From Rhodococcus qingshengii (GTDB lineage Bacteria; Actinomycetota; Actinomycetes; Mycobacteriales; Mycobacteriaceae): a stretch of 64,000 bases of DNA. The DNA is taken from NCBI RefSeq assembly GCF_021025955.1, contig NZ_JAJNCL010000008.1, forward strand, positions 186,001-250,000, given 5' to 3'. The notes under the pieces were generated by a model. The model made no database searches. It was not told where the DNA came from and was given only the letters and a program-made list of their open reading frames with translations. Below are positions 29,035 through 38,800 of this stretch, one piece after another. A program made the position numbers and the translations under genes. How positions within the stretch are numbered: position 1 is the stretch's first letter; each line of letters begins with the position of its first letter.

Positions 29035-29718
29035 GTGTCGACTCACGTCATCACCTCTCTCACACTCGACAGCCTCGATCAGCTTTCCGCCCATGCGCGC
29101 CGATGCGTGTTCTGGGAGATGGACCCGGGCGCGCTTCACGACGCCCGAGGATTCTGTGATCAGGAATTCGAGAAGGAAGCCTGGCTGTCGATGGTCATGC
29201 TCGAGTGGGGTTCGTGCGGACAGGTCGCCGTCCGCGACGGAAAGCCGCTCGGCAGTGCGTTGTACGCCCCTCCCCGCATGATCCCGCGCGCGCAACTGTT
29301 TCCCACCAGCCCGGTCAGCTCGGACGCAGTGCTTCTCACAAGCCTTCGCCTCGAGCCCTCGGGCATAGAGGAAGAACTAGGGCCGAGCCTGCTGGCCGCT
29401 GTCGTGACAGATCTGGTCCGACGAGGAGTTCGTGCGCTCGAGGCATTCGGTATCCGTAGCGACGGCTTGGGGCCTGCGTCCGACGTGGCCAGTGCAACGG
29501 CAGCTCTGGAATGTTCACCCGCAGAATGCATGATCAGTGCCGAGTTCCTCGAGGATTACGGTTTCGAGGTCGTGGCACCGCACCATCGTTATCCGCGCCT
29601 TCGTCTCGAACTCAATCGAGATCACGAATGGAAAGTCGACGTCGAAGAAGCCCTCGACCGTCTATTGAAGGCCGCAGCTCTCGAAATGGTGGAGATCAGC
29701 GAACTCGCCAGAGTGTGA
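29035..29718 (+). CDS. GNAT-like N-acetyltransferase next to parB
   Basis: The 227-residue protein matches by position the conserved hypothetical Rv3916c, which lies between parB and cwlM in M. tuberculosis. It has a GNAT-like profile: MLEWGSCGQVAVRDGKPLGSALYA strands, then LRRG-like VTDLVRRGVRALEAFGIR and an end with EFLEDYGFEVV, where GNATs often have F/Y-x-x-x-G-F. The start is a GTG at 29035 with a weak ribosome binding site. It converges on cwlM. Its substrate and role are unknown; conserved position suggests a housekeeping role. Confidence 0.75.
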   Translation: MSTHVITSLTLDSLDQLSAHARRCVFWEMDPGALHDARGFCDQEFEKEAWLSMVMLEWGSCGQVAVRDGKPLGSALYAPPRMIPRAQLFPTSPVSSDAVLLTSLRLEPSGIEEELGPSLLAAVVTDLVRRGVRALEAFGIRSDGLGPASDVASATAALECSPAECMISAEFLEDYGFEVVAPHHRYPRLRLELNRDHEWKVDVEEALDRLLKAAALEMVEISELARV

Positions 29719-29724
29719 GCAGGT

Positions 29725-29756
29725 GCCGACCGCAGGATCTACGAAATGCGGTCGGC
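29725..29756. terminator. Bidirectional hairpin between GNAT and cwlM
   Basis: GCCGACCGCA (29725-29734) pairs perfectly with TGCGGTCGGC (29747-29756), and the right arm overlaps the cwlM 3' end. The position between convergent genes suggests a shared terminator, though no T-run is present. Confidence 0.6.
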
Positions 29757-30929
29757 TACCGAAAGTTCCTCTGCGAGAAGCTCGGCGAAGGTGAAGGTGC
29801 CGGTCGGCTGATCGTCTTGACCCAACAGGTACAGCCGCTTGACCGAGATCAAAATGGCTTCGGCGATGGTGTCACGCATCCGCGGATTCGTCAGTACCGC
29901 AACGTCGGACGCGTTGGACAGGTAGCCGAGATCGATCTGCACCGTCGGCATGTTGGTCAGGCGCAACAACTCCCACGTCCGACCGTGAGTTCTGCAGTCC
30001 CGCAACGGAGTTCGCGCAACGATCTCGCGCTGAACGAAACCGGTCAACACCTGCCCGATCATCGAGACCGAACCGTGCGAATTACCGAAGTGGAAGCTCG
30101 CGACGCCGTTCGCCGACGGGCTCGAGTTGCTGTCGCAACGCAAGGAGATCATCAGATCGGCGTCGAATGCGTTGGACGTCAGCGCGCGCTCGGCCTCGCT
30201 CGGATCGGCGTTGTGCGGGCGGGAGAGGAAGGTTTCCATCCCGGTTGCTGCCATCCGCCCCTCGAGGCGCATAGCCAGATCCCACAGGATGTCGGCTTCG
30301 GAGATGCCGTTGACGATGGTGCCGGTGGACGGACCACCGAGGCCTGGATCGATGACGATGCGCTTGCCGCCCAGCTGCGGGCCCTTGCGTCTCACCAATT
30401 CCTGTTCGCTGATTGCGTGCGGGGAACCACCGGTGACGCGGGTTCCCAACAGTTCCAGCGAACGCAGTGTCTGCGGACCGCAGATACCGTCGGCGGCGAT
30501 ACCGATTTCACGCTGGAAAGACGAGAGAGACTCGTGGGTCTGCGGACCGAAGAACCCGTCGACCCGGCCCGCGTAGAAGCCGAGGTCCTGCAATTTTGCT
30601 TGCAGAGCTGCGACGTCGTCGCCGTACAGCGGCGCTGACAGCTGGTAGATCAACGTACGGGCACCCAGGCGGTACGAGGCCTCACGAAGTGAGCGATACG
30701 TTGCCGGCCCCACAATGCCGTCGACAAGGAGCCCACGCTGCTGCTGGAATGCGCGAACGGCGCTGTCGAGTTGATGATCGAAGATGGCGTCGGGTGCAAC
30801 CCAGTGGGCACCGTCGGCGCTTTCACGTCGAATGCCGGAAGTTCCGTGATGGAGGTATCCCAGCTTCGTCAATGTGCCCCGAATCTCGGCGACGGCCGGG
30901 CCGTGATCGCCGCGTCGGAGTCTGTGCAT
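29739..30929 (-). CDS. cwlM: CwlM, pseudo-amidase regulator of peptidoglycan synthesis
   Basis: The 396-residue protein has two peptidoglycan-binding-like repeats (about residues 1-85 and 95-165) and an Amidase_3 domain (about 185-375). No signal peptide is seen, as expected for mycobacterial CwlM, a cytoplasmic protein that, when phosphorylated by PknB, activates MurA and also contacts the MurJ system. Canonical amidases have DPGHGG and a later SIHAN; here these read DPGLGG (Leu197) and SLRCDS, so both zinc histidines are lost, while the glutamate in ISEAD remains. This supports a non-catalytic role. It lies with trxA and trxB in the conserved Rv3913-Rv3915 order. Confidence 0.9.
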   Translation of the reverse strand: MHRLRRGDHGPAVAEIRGTLTKLGYLHHGTSGIRRESADGAHWVAPDAIFDHQLDSAVRAFQQQRGLLVDGIVGPATYRSLREASYRLGARTLIYQLSAPLYGDDVAALQAKLQDLGFYAGRVDGFFGPQTHESLSSFQREIGIAADGICGPQTLRSLELLGTRVTGGSPHAISEQELVRRKGPQLGGKRIVIDPGLGGPSTGTIVNGISEADILWDLAMRLEGRMAATGMETFLSRPHNADPSEAERALTSNAFDADLMISLRCDSNSSPSANGVASFHFGNSHGSVSMIGQVLTGFVQREIVARTPLRDCRTHGRTWELLRLTNMPTVQIDLGYLSNASDVAVLTNPRMRDTIAEAILISVKRLYLLGQDDQPTGTFTFAELLAEELSVADRIS

Positions 30930-30960
30930 GCGTGAAAGCCTCTCGGATCGGTTAACGAAT

Positions 30961-31006
30961 TCGATCGATGTGCCTGGTCGTAGACCCGATCAGGCACATC
31001 GATCGA
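30961..31006 (-). terminator. Long hairpin after trxA
   Basis: A perfect 16-base inverted repeat (30961-30976 against 30991-31006) with a 14-base loop lies between trxA and cwlM. It probably ends the trxB-trxA transcript; no strong T-run follows on the minus strand. Confidence 0.6.
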
Positions 31007-31057
31007 TTATCTCAGAAATTCTGTGGATTGCGAGAATCCACGATGCTCAACCAGCGG

Positions 31058-31381
31058 TCAGAGAACGTCTGCGAGGTCCTTGAGCAGTGCAGCCTTGCCC
31101 TTGGCGCCGACGATCGTCTTGATCGGCTTGCCGTCTTTGAACAGGATCATCGTCGGGATCGACATGACCTGGAAATCGCGGGCGGCCGCCGGGTTGGCGT
31201 CGATGTCGAGCTTCGCGACGGTCAGCTTTTCGCTGTTCTCGCCGGCGATCTCCTCGAGGACCGGGGCGACCATCTTGCACGGGCCGCACCAGGTTGCCCA
31301 GAAATCGACCAGAACGGGCTTGTCGCTGCCCAGGACGTCCTGCTTGAAGGAATCGTCGGTGATGGTGACGGTATTCGACAC
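31058..31381 (-). CDS. trxA: Thioredoxin
   Basis: The 107-residue disulfide reductase has the active site WATWCGPCKM and the cis-proline region VMSIPTMILF. It starts at a GTG with GAGGAG just before it. It is 38 bases downstream of trxB and co-transcribed with it. In mycobacteria this gene (trxC) follows trxB2 under SigM-linked control, so it probably supplies reducing power under oxidative stress. Confidence 0.95.
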   Translation of the reverse strand: MSNTVTITDDSFKQDVLGSDKPVLVDFWATWCGPCKMVAPVLEEIAGENSEKLTVAKLDIDANPAAARDFQVMSIPTMILFKDGKPIKTIVGAKGKAALLKDLADVL

Positions 31382-31419
31382 TGTTACTCCTCGAGGGTTG
31401 GGTACGACAGCTTGATGAA

Positions 31420-32427
31420 TCAGGGAGCGCCGACGACGTCGACCGTGTGGCCGGCAGCGTCGAGCGTGTTGGCGGTGATGTCGCCGCGGTCGGCCAGCCA
31501 GCGTTCGGCGTCGATTGCTGCGGAGCATCCGGTGCCGGCAGCGGTGATCGCCTGACGGTACGTGTGATCGACCAGGTCACCGGCAGCGAAGACGCCGTCG
31601 ACGGAGGTCGCGGTAGAACCGGGTGCGACGCGGACGTAGCCGGCGTCGTCGAGGTCTACCTGGCCCTTGACGAGCTCGCTGCGCGGGTCGTGGCCGATGG
31701 CGACGAACATGCCGGTGATCTCGAGTGTAGAGGTTTCACCGGTGACGGTGTCGCGCACGACGAGCCCGGTGACACTGTTCTCACCGAGCACCTCGACGGG
31801 CTCCGCATTGGTCAGGAAGCGGATCTTCTCGTTGGCCTTTGCGCGCTCGAGCATGATGCGCGACGCCCGGAACTCCTCGCGGCGGTGTACCAGGGTGACC
31901 GAGCGAGCGAAACGGGTCAGGAAGGTCGCTTCTTCCATCGCGGAGTCGCCGCCGCCGACCACGACGATGTCCTGGTCGCGGAAGAAGAACCCGTCGCAGG
32001 TGGCGCAGGCGCTGACACCGCGGCCGAGGAGACGCTCTTCACCTTCAATCCCCAGGTAACGCGCTGCCGCGCCCATCGCGAGGATGATCGCGTGCGCGGC
32101 GTAGGTTTCGCCGTTCGCGACGACCGTCTTGATCGGGCCGCTCAGATCGATTTCCTCGACGTCCTCGGTGCGGATGTCGGTGTCGAAGCGCAGTGCCTGC
32201 TCACGCATCTGTTCCATCAGGTCCGGGCCCATGATTCCCTCACGGAATCCGGGGAAGTTCTCGACCTCGGTGGTGGTCATGAGGGCGCCACCGAACTGGG
32301 TTCCCTCGAAGAGCACGGGCTGGAGCTCAGCGCGCGCGGTGTAGACACCAGCGGTGTAACCGGCCGGTCCGGAACCGACAATGATGACGTCATGGACCGC
32401 GGGCGTGTTTTCCAGCTGGGTGGTCAT
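31420..32427 (-). CDS. trxB: Thioredoxin reductase
   Basis: The 335-residue flavoprotein reduces thioredoxin with NADPH. It shows the FAD motif [16 protein letters not shown] near residue 18, the redox-active [10 protein letters not shown], the NADPH motif [10 protein letters not shown], and [20 protein letters not shown] near the end. It starts at an ATG at 32427 and runs directly into trxA. In M. tuberculosis the order is sigM-rsmA-trxB2-trxC; here an OYE/TetR pair interrupts it. Confidence 0.96.
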   Translation of the reverse strand: MTTQLENTPAVHDVIIVGSGPAGYTAGVYTARAELQPVLFEGTQFGGALMTTTEVENFPGFREGIMGPDLMEQMREQALRFDTDIRTEDVEEIDLSGPIKTVVANGETYAAHAIILAMGAAARYLGIEGEERLLGRGVSACATCDGFFFRDQDIVVVGGGDSAMEEATFLTRFARSVTLVHRREEFRASRIMLERAKANEKIRFLTNAEPVEVLGENSVTGLVVRDTVTGETSTLEITGMFVAIGHDPRSELVKGQVDLDDAGYVRVAPGSTATSVDGVFAAGDLVDHTYRQAITAAGTGCSAAIDAERWLADRGDITANTLDAAGHTVDVVGAP

Positions 32428-32558
32428 GCGAGCCTTCCAATAGTGAGTGCAGACCCTCCGTTTCTTGGAGAGCCGTACCGATCAACACCAGGATAAGGGG
32501 TGTTGTTCCCGCACCCGGCTGAAAAGTGGCTCACAGCCCGCGGCTCAGAATCAGGGGT

Positions 32559-33767
32559 TCACAGCGCAGGGCGTACTTCCCGAACCACCAGTGCGTCCCG
32601 AACCACGCAGCGCGTGCCGGTGTAGATGGTGGGCATGCACTTGTTGCAGTGAATACACAGACCCTCGACGGCGCTCTCGGCCTGAAATTTATTGACCAGT
32701 TGCGGGTCCCTGAGCAGTGCGCGCGCCATGGCGACGAACTCGAACCCTTCATCCAGCGCGTGGTTGACGGTGTCGACGCGATTGATTCCGCCGAGCAGGA
32801 TCAGCGGCATCTTCAGCGCCTGCCGGAACTGGCGGGCGAAGGGAAGGAAGAAGCCTTCTTCGAACGGGTACGTCGGAAAGAGTTTGGGGCCGTAGAACTT
32901 GAGCCCGTACCCGACGAGCTTGGGTTGGGAAGCAACAAATTCTGCGAGTGGGACCTCACCGCGGAAGAAGTACATTCCGTTGAGAAGTGAACTGCCACCG
33001 GTCAATTGCATCGCGTCAAGATGCCCGTCGTCTTCGAGGATCTGTGCGATCGGCAGGCTCTGGTCGAGCCACAGACCCTTCGGAACCCCGTCGGACATGT
33101 TGAATTTCGCGGTGACCGCCACGGTGGGTCCAGCAGCTCGTCGCACCGCTTCGATGACTCGACGCGGATACTCGGCGCGCTTGGCGACGCTGCCGCCGTA
33201 TCGATCGTGGCGTTTGTTCAAGTTGGGGCTCATGAACGAACTGAGTAGGTAGTTGTGACCGAGATGGACCTCGATGGCGTCGAATCCCGCGTCCACCGCG
33301 ACGCGGGCGGTCCGTTCGAAGTCGGCGACAACACCGTCGAGTTCGGCAAGTGTCGCGCCTTTGACGAGGCCCATTGCCGGTGGGCTCAGCCGGGTCGACG
33401 GCGCCAGAGTCTTCGTCTTGTTGGAGAGCGTGTTGGCGACCAGTCCCGCGTGGCCGATCTGCGCCGCGACCAGTGCGCCTTCGGCGTGGACGGTATCGGT
33501 CAGTCTGCGCAGCCCAGGTAGTGCGCGCTCGTCCATGACAAGGGTGTCGCGGTGGACTCGTCCACCCGGTGAGACGGCGCAGTAGGCGACGGTGGTCATC
33601 GCGGCTCCGCCGCGGGCCACTTCGGCGTGGAAGTTGATCAGATCGTCGGAGACTGCTCCCCTGGGCATGACACCCTCGAAAGTGGCAGCTTTGACGATGC
33701 GGTTGCGCAAGGTCAGAGGGCCGAGACGTGCGGGTTCGAATATTGACGGTGTGGGCACTGTGGTCAT
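32559..33767 (-). CDS. NADH:flavin oxidoreductase (old yellow enzyme family)
   Basis: This 402-residue FMN-dependent barrel begins with FEPARLGPLTLRNRIVKAATFEG, typical of the OYE family, then GHAGLVA, EVHLGHNYLLSSFMSP, RYGGSVAKRAEYPRRVI and GGINRV. It also has a cysteine cluster CIHCNKCMP near the C-terminus, where enoate-reductase-type members hold an iron-sulfur cluster, but it lacks their large C-terminal flavin domain. It probably reduces activated C=C bonds. AGGAAG precedes the ATG. It is transcribed divergently from a TetR gene that may regulate it, and the pair splits the sigM-trx cluster. Confidence 0.88.
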   Translation of the reverse strand: MTTVPTPSIFEPARLGPLTLRNRIVKAATFEGVMPRGAVSDDLINFHAEVARGGAAMTTVAYCAVSPGGRVHRDTLVMDERALPGLRRLTDTVHAEGALVAAQIGHAGLVANTLSNKTKTLAPSTRLSPPAMGLVKGATLAELDGVVADFERTARVAVDAGFDAIEVHLGHNYLLSSFMSPNLNKRHDRYGGSVAKRAEYPRRVIEAVRRAAGPTVAVTAKFNMSDGVPKGLWLDQSLPIAQILEDDGHLDAMQLTGGSSLLNGMYFFRGEVPLAEFVASQPKLVGYGLKFYGPKLFPTYPFEEGFFLPFARQFRQALKMPLILLGGINRVDTVNHALDEGFEFVAMARALLRDPQLVNKFQAESAVEGLCIHCNKCMPTIYTGTRCVVRDALVVREVRPAL

Positions 33768-33865
33768 TTTCTGCTTCCTGCGGCGGCCTGATCATTACGA
33801 TGCCAGTGGACTCGTATATATGACGATATAGCGCCTTCTCCCAATCTGTCCGACAATTCGACACG

Positions 33866-34432
33866 ATGAATGCCACAGGATCAGGTCGCCCACGAGACCC
33901 ACGCATCGACGACACAGTTCTCGAGGTCACCCGAGCGATGCTCCTCGAGGTCGGTTGGGAGCAACTCAGCCTCCGCGCGATCGCGGCCCGAGCGGGGGTC
34001 AGCAGGGCCTCGATGGCGCGGCGATGGCCGTCGAAGGCGCACCTCGTGCTGGGATCGATCCTGGGCGCAACACCGGATCTGACACCGTTCGAGGGCACCG
34101 ATCGCGACGGCTGGATCCGTTGGGTGGTGGAGGGAAGTGCCCAACTCTTCTCGCGGCCCGAGGTTCGCGCCGCGTCGCCGGGACTGCTGGCGGCGCTGCG
34201 AGACCATGATGACCTTCGCAACGAATTGTGGCGCGGGTTCAGTGGGCCGAGTACACAACTCTTCCTTCAGAACGCCGAAGATCCCGAATCGGCGCTGCTC
34301 GACGCCAAGGCCGTGCTGGTTCTGGCGGCCGGAGCAGCGATGTTCTCGAGTCTGATAGCGGTCGAAGACGATACGGATGCATTGCGCGGGAGAATTCTCG
34401 AACTCCTGCTACCGGCGGCAACGCCGCGCTGA
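33866..34432 (+). CDS. TetR family transcriptional regulator (OYE-linked)
   Basis: The 188-residue regulator has an N-terminal TetR helix-turn-helix, LSLRAIAARAGVSRASMARRWPSKAHL (about residues 38-64), and a variable ligand-binding C-terminal domain. It is divergent from the flavin oxidoreductase with a 98-base gap, an arrangement usual for a repressor of the neighbouring gene. In that gap the AT-rich sequence TCGTATATATGACGA near 33809-33823 is roughly palindromic and could be an operator. The inducer is unknown. Confidence 0.85.
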   Translation: MNATGSGRPRDPRIDDTVLEVTRAMLLEVGWEQLSLRAIAARAGVSRASMARRWPSKAHLVLGSILGATPDLTPFEGTDRDGWIRWVVEGSAQLFSRPEVRAASPGLLAALRDHDDLRNELWRGFSGPSTQLFLQNAEDPESALLDAKAVLVLAAGAAMFSSLIAVEDDTDALRGRILELLLPAATPR

Positions 34433-34441
34433 ACGTCGACG

Positions 34442-35158
34442 TCAGCCGATGCTCTTGACCGACAAAGTATTCGGATCATCGGCGCTGCAGTCGGTGCCGA
34501 CAGTGAGAGCAGTGATCTGACGCGGTTGCGATCCCGTGAAGAGTAGGACTATCGCCGGTGCCCCGTCGATGCGTACCTCACCCGATCCGAGCAGGGGACT
34601 GCCCTCGTCGATGCCGTTGGCGCGTAGGCAGCCGGCTAGTTTGGACGGATCATCGAGTGGTCCAAGGTCTCTGGATCCGATGAGTGAGAGCAGCGACGCC
34701 GAATCCGGATCGTCGACAGCAGACGTCGTCGGTGTGATCGGTTGAGCGACAACGCTTTCGGGAGGTCCGGAATCTCGGGTTCCGATCACAACGATCACGA
34801 AAGCCACCGCTACGGCTGCTGCGGCACCGAGAACCCACGCTTGTGGGCGCCGCCGGAACGGCACGACTGTTGTCTCTGCAGGCGGCTCGACGTGGCTGGA
34901 CTGAAGATCGAGTGCCGAATTAATCCGCTCGGCAAGCGAATTCGGAATCCGATCGCGAGAGGCCTCACTCGAGTTCAGTGCCGCAAGTGATGCTGTGACG
35001 CCGTCGAGAGTGGTGACAAACGCCTGGGCGGCGGGGTTGGCGTGTACCAGTGGCCACAGAGATGCACTGGTTTCGGGATCGAGAACCCCGGCGTGAAGAT
35101 CCGCCAAGAGGTCTTCCGGAAACGGAGGAGACGGAACGCGAACAGACGGATCTGTCAT
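34442..35158 (-). CDS. Anti-sigma-M factor (Rv3912/RsmA-like)
   Basis: This 238-residue single-pass membrane protein has an N-terminal cytoplasmic part (about residues 1-105), one membrane segment (about 108-128, AWVLGAAAAVAVAFVIVVIG) and an extracellular domain. It lacks a clear zinc HxxxCxxC motif. Its place right after sigM and its layout match the M. tuberculosis anti-SigM protein Rv3912 (RsmA), which holds SigM inactive at the membrane. It starts 53 bases after the sigM stop. Confidence 0.82.
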   Translation of the reverse strand: MTDPSVRVPSPPFPEDLLADLHAGVLDPETSASLWPLVHANPAAQAFVTTLDGVTASLAALNSSEASRDRIPNSLAERINSALDLQSSHVEPPAETTVVPFRRRPQAWVLGAAAAVAVAFVIVVIGTRDSGPPESVVAQPITPTTSAVDDPDSASLLSLIGSRDLGPLDDPSKLAGCLRANGIDEGSPLLGSGEVRIDGAPAIVLLFTGSQPRQITALTVGTDCSADDPNTLSVKSIG

Positions 35159-35211
35159 GAACGCTCCCTCGGCAGTCGGTGTGGACGCTTACAAGATAGG
35201 ACGCGGCCGGT

Positions 35212-35838
35212 TCACGAATGGTTCCCGCCTTCGCGAAAGTCCTCCAACTGGGCGGCGAGGCGCTTTCGGGCGCGGGCGCAGCGACTCTTCACGGTCCCTA
35301 CGGGCACTCCCAATCTCTCGGCGGCCTCGGCTACCGGATACCCCTCGACATCGACGGCGACGACGGCAGCACGCTGCTCAGGGGGCAGCGATGCCAGTGC
35401 CTGTTCGACGGTCAGGCTCATGTCCACTCCCGCCGCGTAATCGCGGTGATCTCGAGGTTCCTCCGCATTCTCGGAAGACAGAGAGAACGCGGCCCGTGAT
35501 TTGTTGCGCCGGATCCGGTCAAGGCAGGCATTGACCACGATGGTGTGGAGCCAGCTTCGCACCGCCGCGTCGCCGCGGAACTTCGCGGCCTTGCGATGCG
35601 CGGACAGCAGACCCTCCTGGAGCGCGTCTGCCGCGTCCTCGTCCGAGTAGCTCGTACGCCGGGCAACGTGCCATAGATGATCCTGATGCCGGGTCAGAAG
35701 TTCACTGAACGCATGCCGATCGCCCGCCACATGAGCAGTCAACAATTCGAAATCCGTCGTCTCGAGATTTGTGTTCTCGAAACTCCTGGATTCGAATTTT
35801 CCGGCTCCGCCCCCGGTGCCCCCCCGATAACTGTGCAC
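35212..35838 (-). CDS. sigM: ECF sigma factor SigM
   Basis: This 208-residue ECF sigma factor has region 2 with FSELLTRHQDHLWHVARR and SDEDAADALQEGLLSAHR, and region 4 with SLPPEQRAAVVAVDVEGYPVAEAAERLGVPVGTVKSR, seen in its usual pieces. The position murJ-sigM-antisigma-trxB-trxA is that of M. tuberculosis SigM (Rv3911), which responds to envelope or redox stress. The start is a GTG at 35838 without a strong ribosome binding site, so the true start may be a little downstream. It lies 47 bases after murJ and may be partly read through from it. Confidence 0.93.
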   Translation of the reverse strand: MHSYRGGTGGGAGKFESRSFENTNLETTDFELLTAHVAGDRHAFSELLTRHQDHLWHVARRTSYSDEDAADALQEGLLSAHRKAAKFRGDAAVRSWLHTIVVNACLDRIRRNKSRAAFSLSSENAEEPRDHRDYAAGVDMSLTVEQALASLPPEQRAAVVAVDVEGYPVAEAAERLGVPVGTVKSRCARARKRLAAQLEDFREGGNHS

Positions 35839-35885
35839 GGGCGGATATTAGCCCAGTCGGTAGGTTTCAGAAGGGCTAAGGGCGA

Positions 35886-38800
35886 TCACTTTGCAGCAGT
35901 GAATGCAATCTCCGAGATGGATGTCTGGTTTTGTCCGGATTCGGTGCTGAGCTGCGTAATCCAAACCAGGACATACTGACCCGAGCCGTCCGACGAGAGC
36001 GGAATGTCGGTCACACCGTTCTTCAGCACACCGGATCCGATTTCCTTGGTCTGATCCAGCGAAGTATTCGCAGAAGGGGCAGAACGGATTTCAACGACGG
36101 TTCCGGGCGAATCAGACGTGATCGCAATGTTCTTCAGGTTGGCCGCATCGGCGAGCGTCACCATCAGGCCGACGCCGTTCTTCAGTGACGGGAAGGGCTG
36201 GAAGTACGAGTCCGACGACCATGCAGTGGCTGGATTGCCGTCGATGGCGTTCTTCGCCGTTGCCGGCTGATCCGGCGTGCCCTGGGGTGAGAACACCGTT
36301 ACGGCCGAGGCGGCTACCGGTACGGTTGCCGCCGCCGGTGCGGGCGCGGGTGAATTGTTCTCGGGCGCAGTGGCTTCGGTGGTCAATCCGAAACTCTGCT
36401 CGCTGAGAGGGGTGTCGCTACTGCCGCCCGAAAGGAAGCTCGCAACCCACACCACAAGGAGAATCAAGACGATCACGGTGAAGACGCCGAGCGCCGTCAG
36501 TGCCGCGAGCATTCGCGTCGACTTCTTCTTCTCGGCCTCGATGGCTTCCGGGTCGTTCAGTGCATGACCCGACGCTCCCTGTTCGCGGTGGCCGAGACGA
36601 AGTGCCGGAATCATTTCCGTCTTGTCGTTGACGACGGACGCCTGATCGAGGATGTGCTGCACGGTGGCAGCAGTGCGGATTCCACTCTCCGACTGCAAAG
36701 CTCGAACCGCAACGGCCGAGATGTCGAACGGGACCTCCGGACGGACGACCCGAGGTTCGACGATGTTGCCGTCGGCGCCGCGGCCGGCGGGAAGCAGACC
36801 ACCGACTGGACCGGCGGACGGCTCGGCGAGCGGCCAGCGCGCCGTGATGAGCGAGTACAGCATGGCGCCGAGGCCGCGGACGTCGCTGGTGGAATCGGCG
36901 TCGGCAAGCGTCGCCGGGAACGCCAGTACGGCGTCACCGTTGATGCTGATGCGAACGCGGTCAGGGTGATCGATGGACAGCGCACCGCCGGTGCGGTGAG
37001 CAGCTTCGGCAGCGGCCGCGAGGGCGCGGATGGCGCGCGCGGCACCGATCGGTGACGGCGTGGTCTCGGCCATTTCACGCAGCGAGCGGCCTGGAGTCCA
37101 TTCGGCGACGACGATGCCGCCCGAGCTTCCGCGGACGACGTCGAGGACGCGAGCCAGACCGGGCGAGTTGATTCGTCCCAGGCGAAGGGTGCGTGAGAGA
37201 ACTGCCTGCGGTCCGGACTGGCTGTCGTCGTCGCCGCGCTGATCGGCGTCGACGAACGTCAGGGCTACTTCACGATCGAGCTTGACGTCGAGAGCTTCCC
37301 AGAACTGCAGTCCGCGGGTTCCGCCGTGCGGAGCGAGCAGACGGTAGCGTCCGCCGGCCACAGAAGCGCCGGGGATGAGCTTGGGTCCACGGGGCATCGG
37401 TCGCTGTGCCGGTCGCGATGCGGATCCGGCGGCAGCGGTGCGAGGCGCAGCGGGCGATGATGTCCGAGCGGCAGCCGTCTTCTGAGATTCGGGTGCCTTC
37501 TTGTCCGGAGCAGGCGTCTTCGGTGTGGGTGTCTTCGACACAGGTGCTGAAGGTGTCTTAGAGACGGGCGCCGAAGGTGTATTCGACACACTGACCGGAG
37601 GCACCGGCGGAGCGGCCTTCTGCACCGGCTGCTGTGGCTTCTGGACCGGCCGCTGGGCAGGCTGCTGTGGCTTCTGACCCTGCTGTGGCTTCTGACCCTG
37701 CTGCGGCTTCTGGCTGGCAGATGCGGAGGAACTCGTGGATGCAGGTGTGCCCGACGATGCCGTTGACTTCTGTTCGGACGCTTTCACGGCAGAAGTCCCG
37801 GCACTCTTGTTGCCGGAAACGTTGTCGTCGCTCACCCTCGCTCCTTCTCCATCGATAGCCCGTCCCCGAATACGCGCGGGTTGCGATCCTGTACGCCCAT
37901 GACCAGGGTACGGGAGCGCACCCGGTCGTTCTTGCTCGTTTGATTTCGTTCTGATTGCAGGAATCAGCTCGGTGACGTCGTCGTCGGTGTTGTTACGTGT
38001 ATCCGGTTCGGCGCGACCTGTCAGTGAACGAATCTTGCGGGAGACCGCAACCGTTACCGACAGAACCTCCGGAACCTTCTTGAAGTAGAGAATCGTGAAG
38101 GTGATCGCGAGCATCAGGATGCCGCCGACGGCGACGCGAACCATCGAGCCAGGTCCGCCGAAACGCTCGGTGAGTTGATCGAATCCGAGGACTCGGTCGA
38201 CCGCGAGCATGGTCAGCGAACCGGCCAGCGAGGCGAGTACTACGGACCAGACCGTCTTGCCCACGTTGGCCATCTGCAGATTTCCGAGGCTGCGGTGCAG
38301 GAGGCATCCGCCGATGATGGCGCCGGTGATGTAGCCGAGGCCGTTAGCCGCACCGAGCAGGATCACGACCTGATCACTGTTGGAGGCGAAGACCGGAGCC
38401 AGCGCCGAGAAAGCGATCTTCACTGCAGTGATGCCGAGAACGATCCACGTCGGCGTCCAGGCCTGTTCGCGGGCGTAGAACACACGAAGTTGGATCAGGA
38501 CCAGCGCGTACGGAATCAACGTGAATGCCGACCAGCTCACGGCGGTGCCGAGTCGTTCGGCCTGTTCGGGTCCGAAGCGGCCGTAACCGTAGAGCGCTTC
38601 ACCGACCTGCGGACCCATGAAGGTCAGGAACATGATGATCGGAACCAGCGTGATCATGGTCAGACGCGTCGCGACCGACAGATCGTCCACGACGGCCGGG
38701 GTGTCGTCGGCCGCAGCGTTGCGGCTCAGGCGCGGCATGATCGCGGTCAGAACCGTCACTCCGAGCACGCCGTACGGGAGCTGCAGGAGCAACCAGGCCT

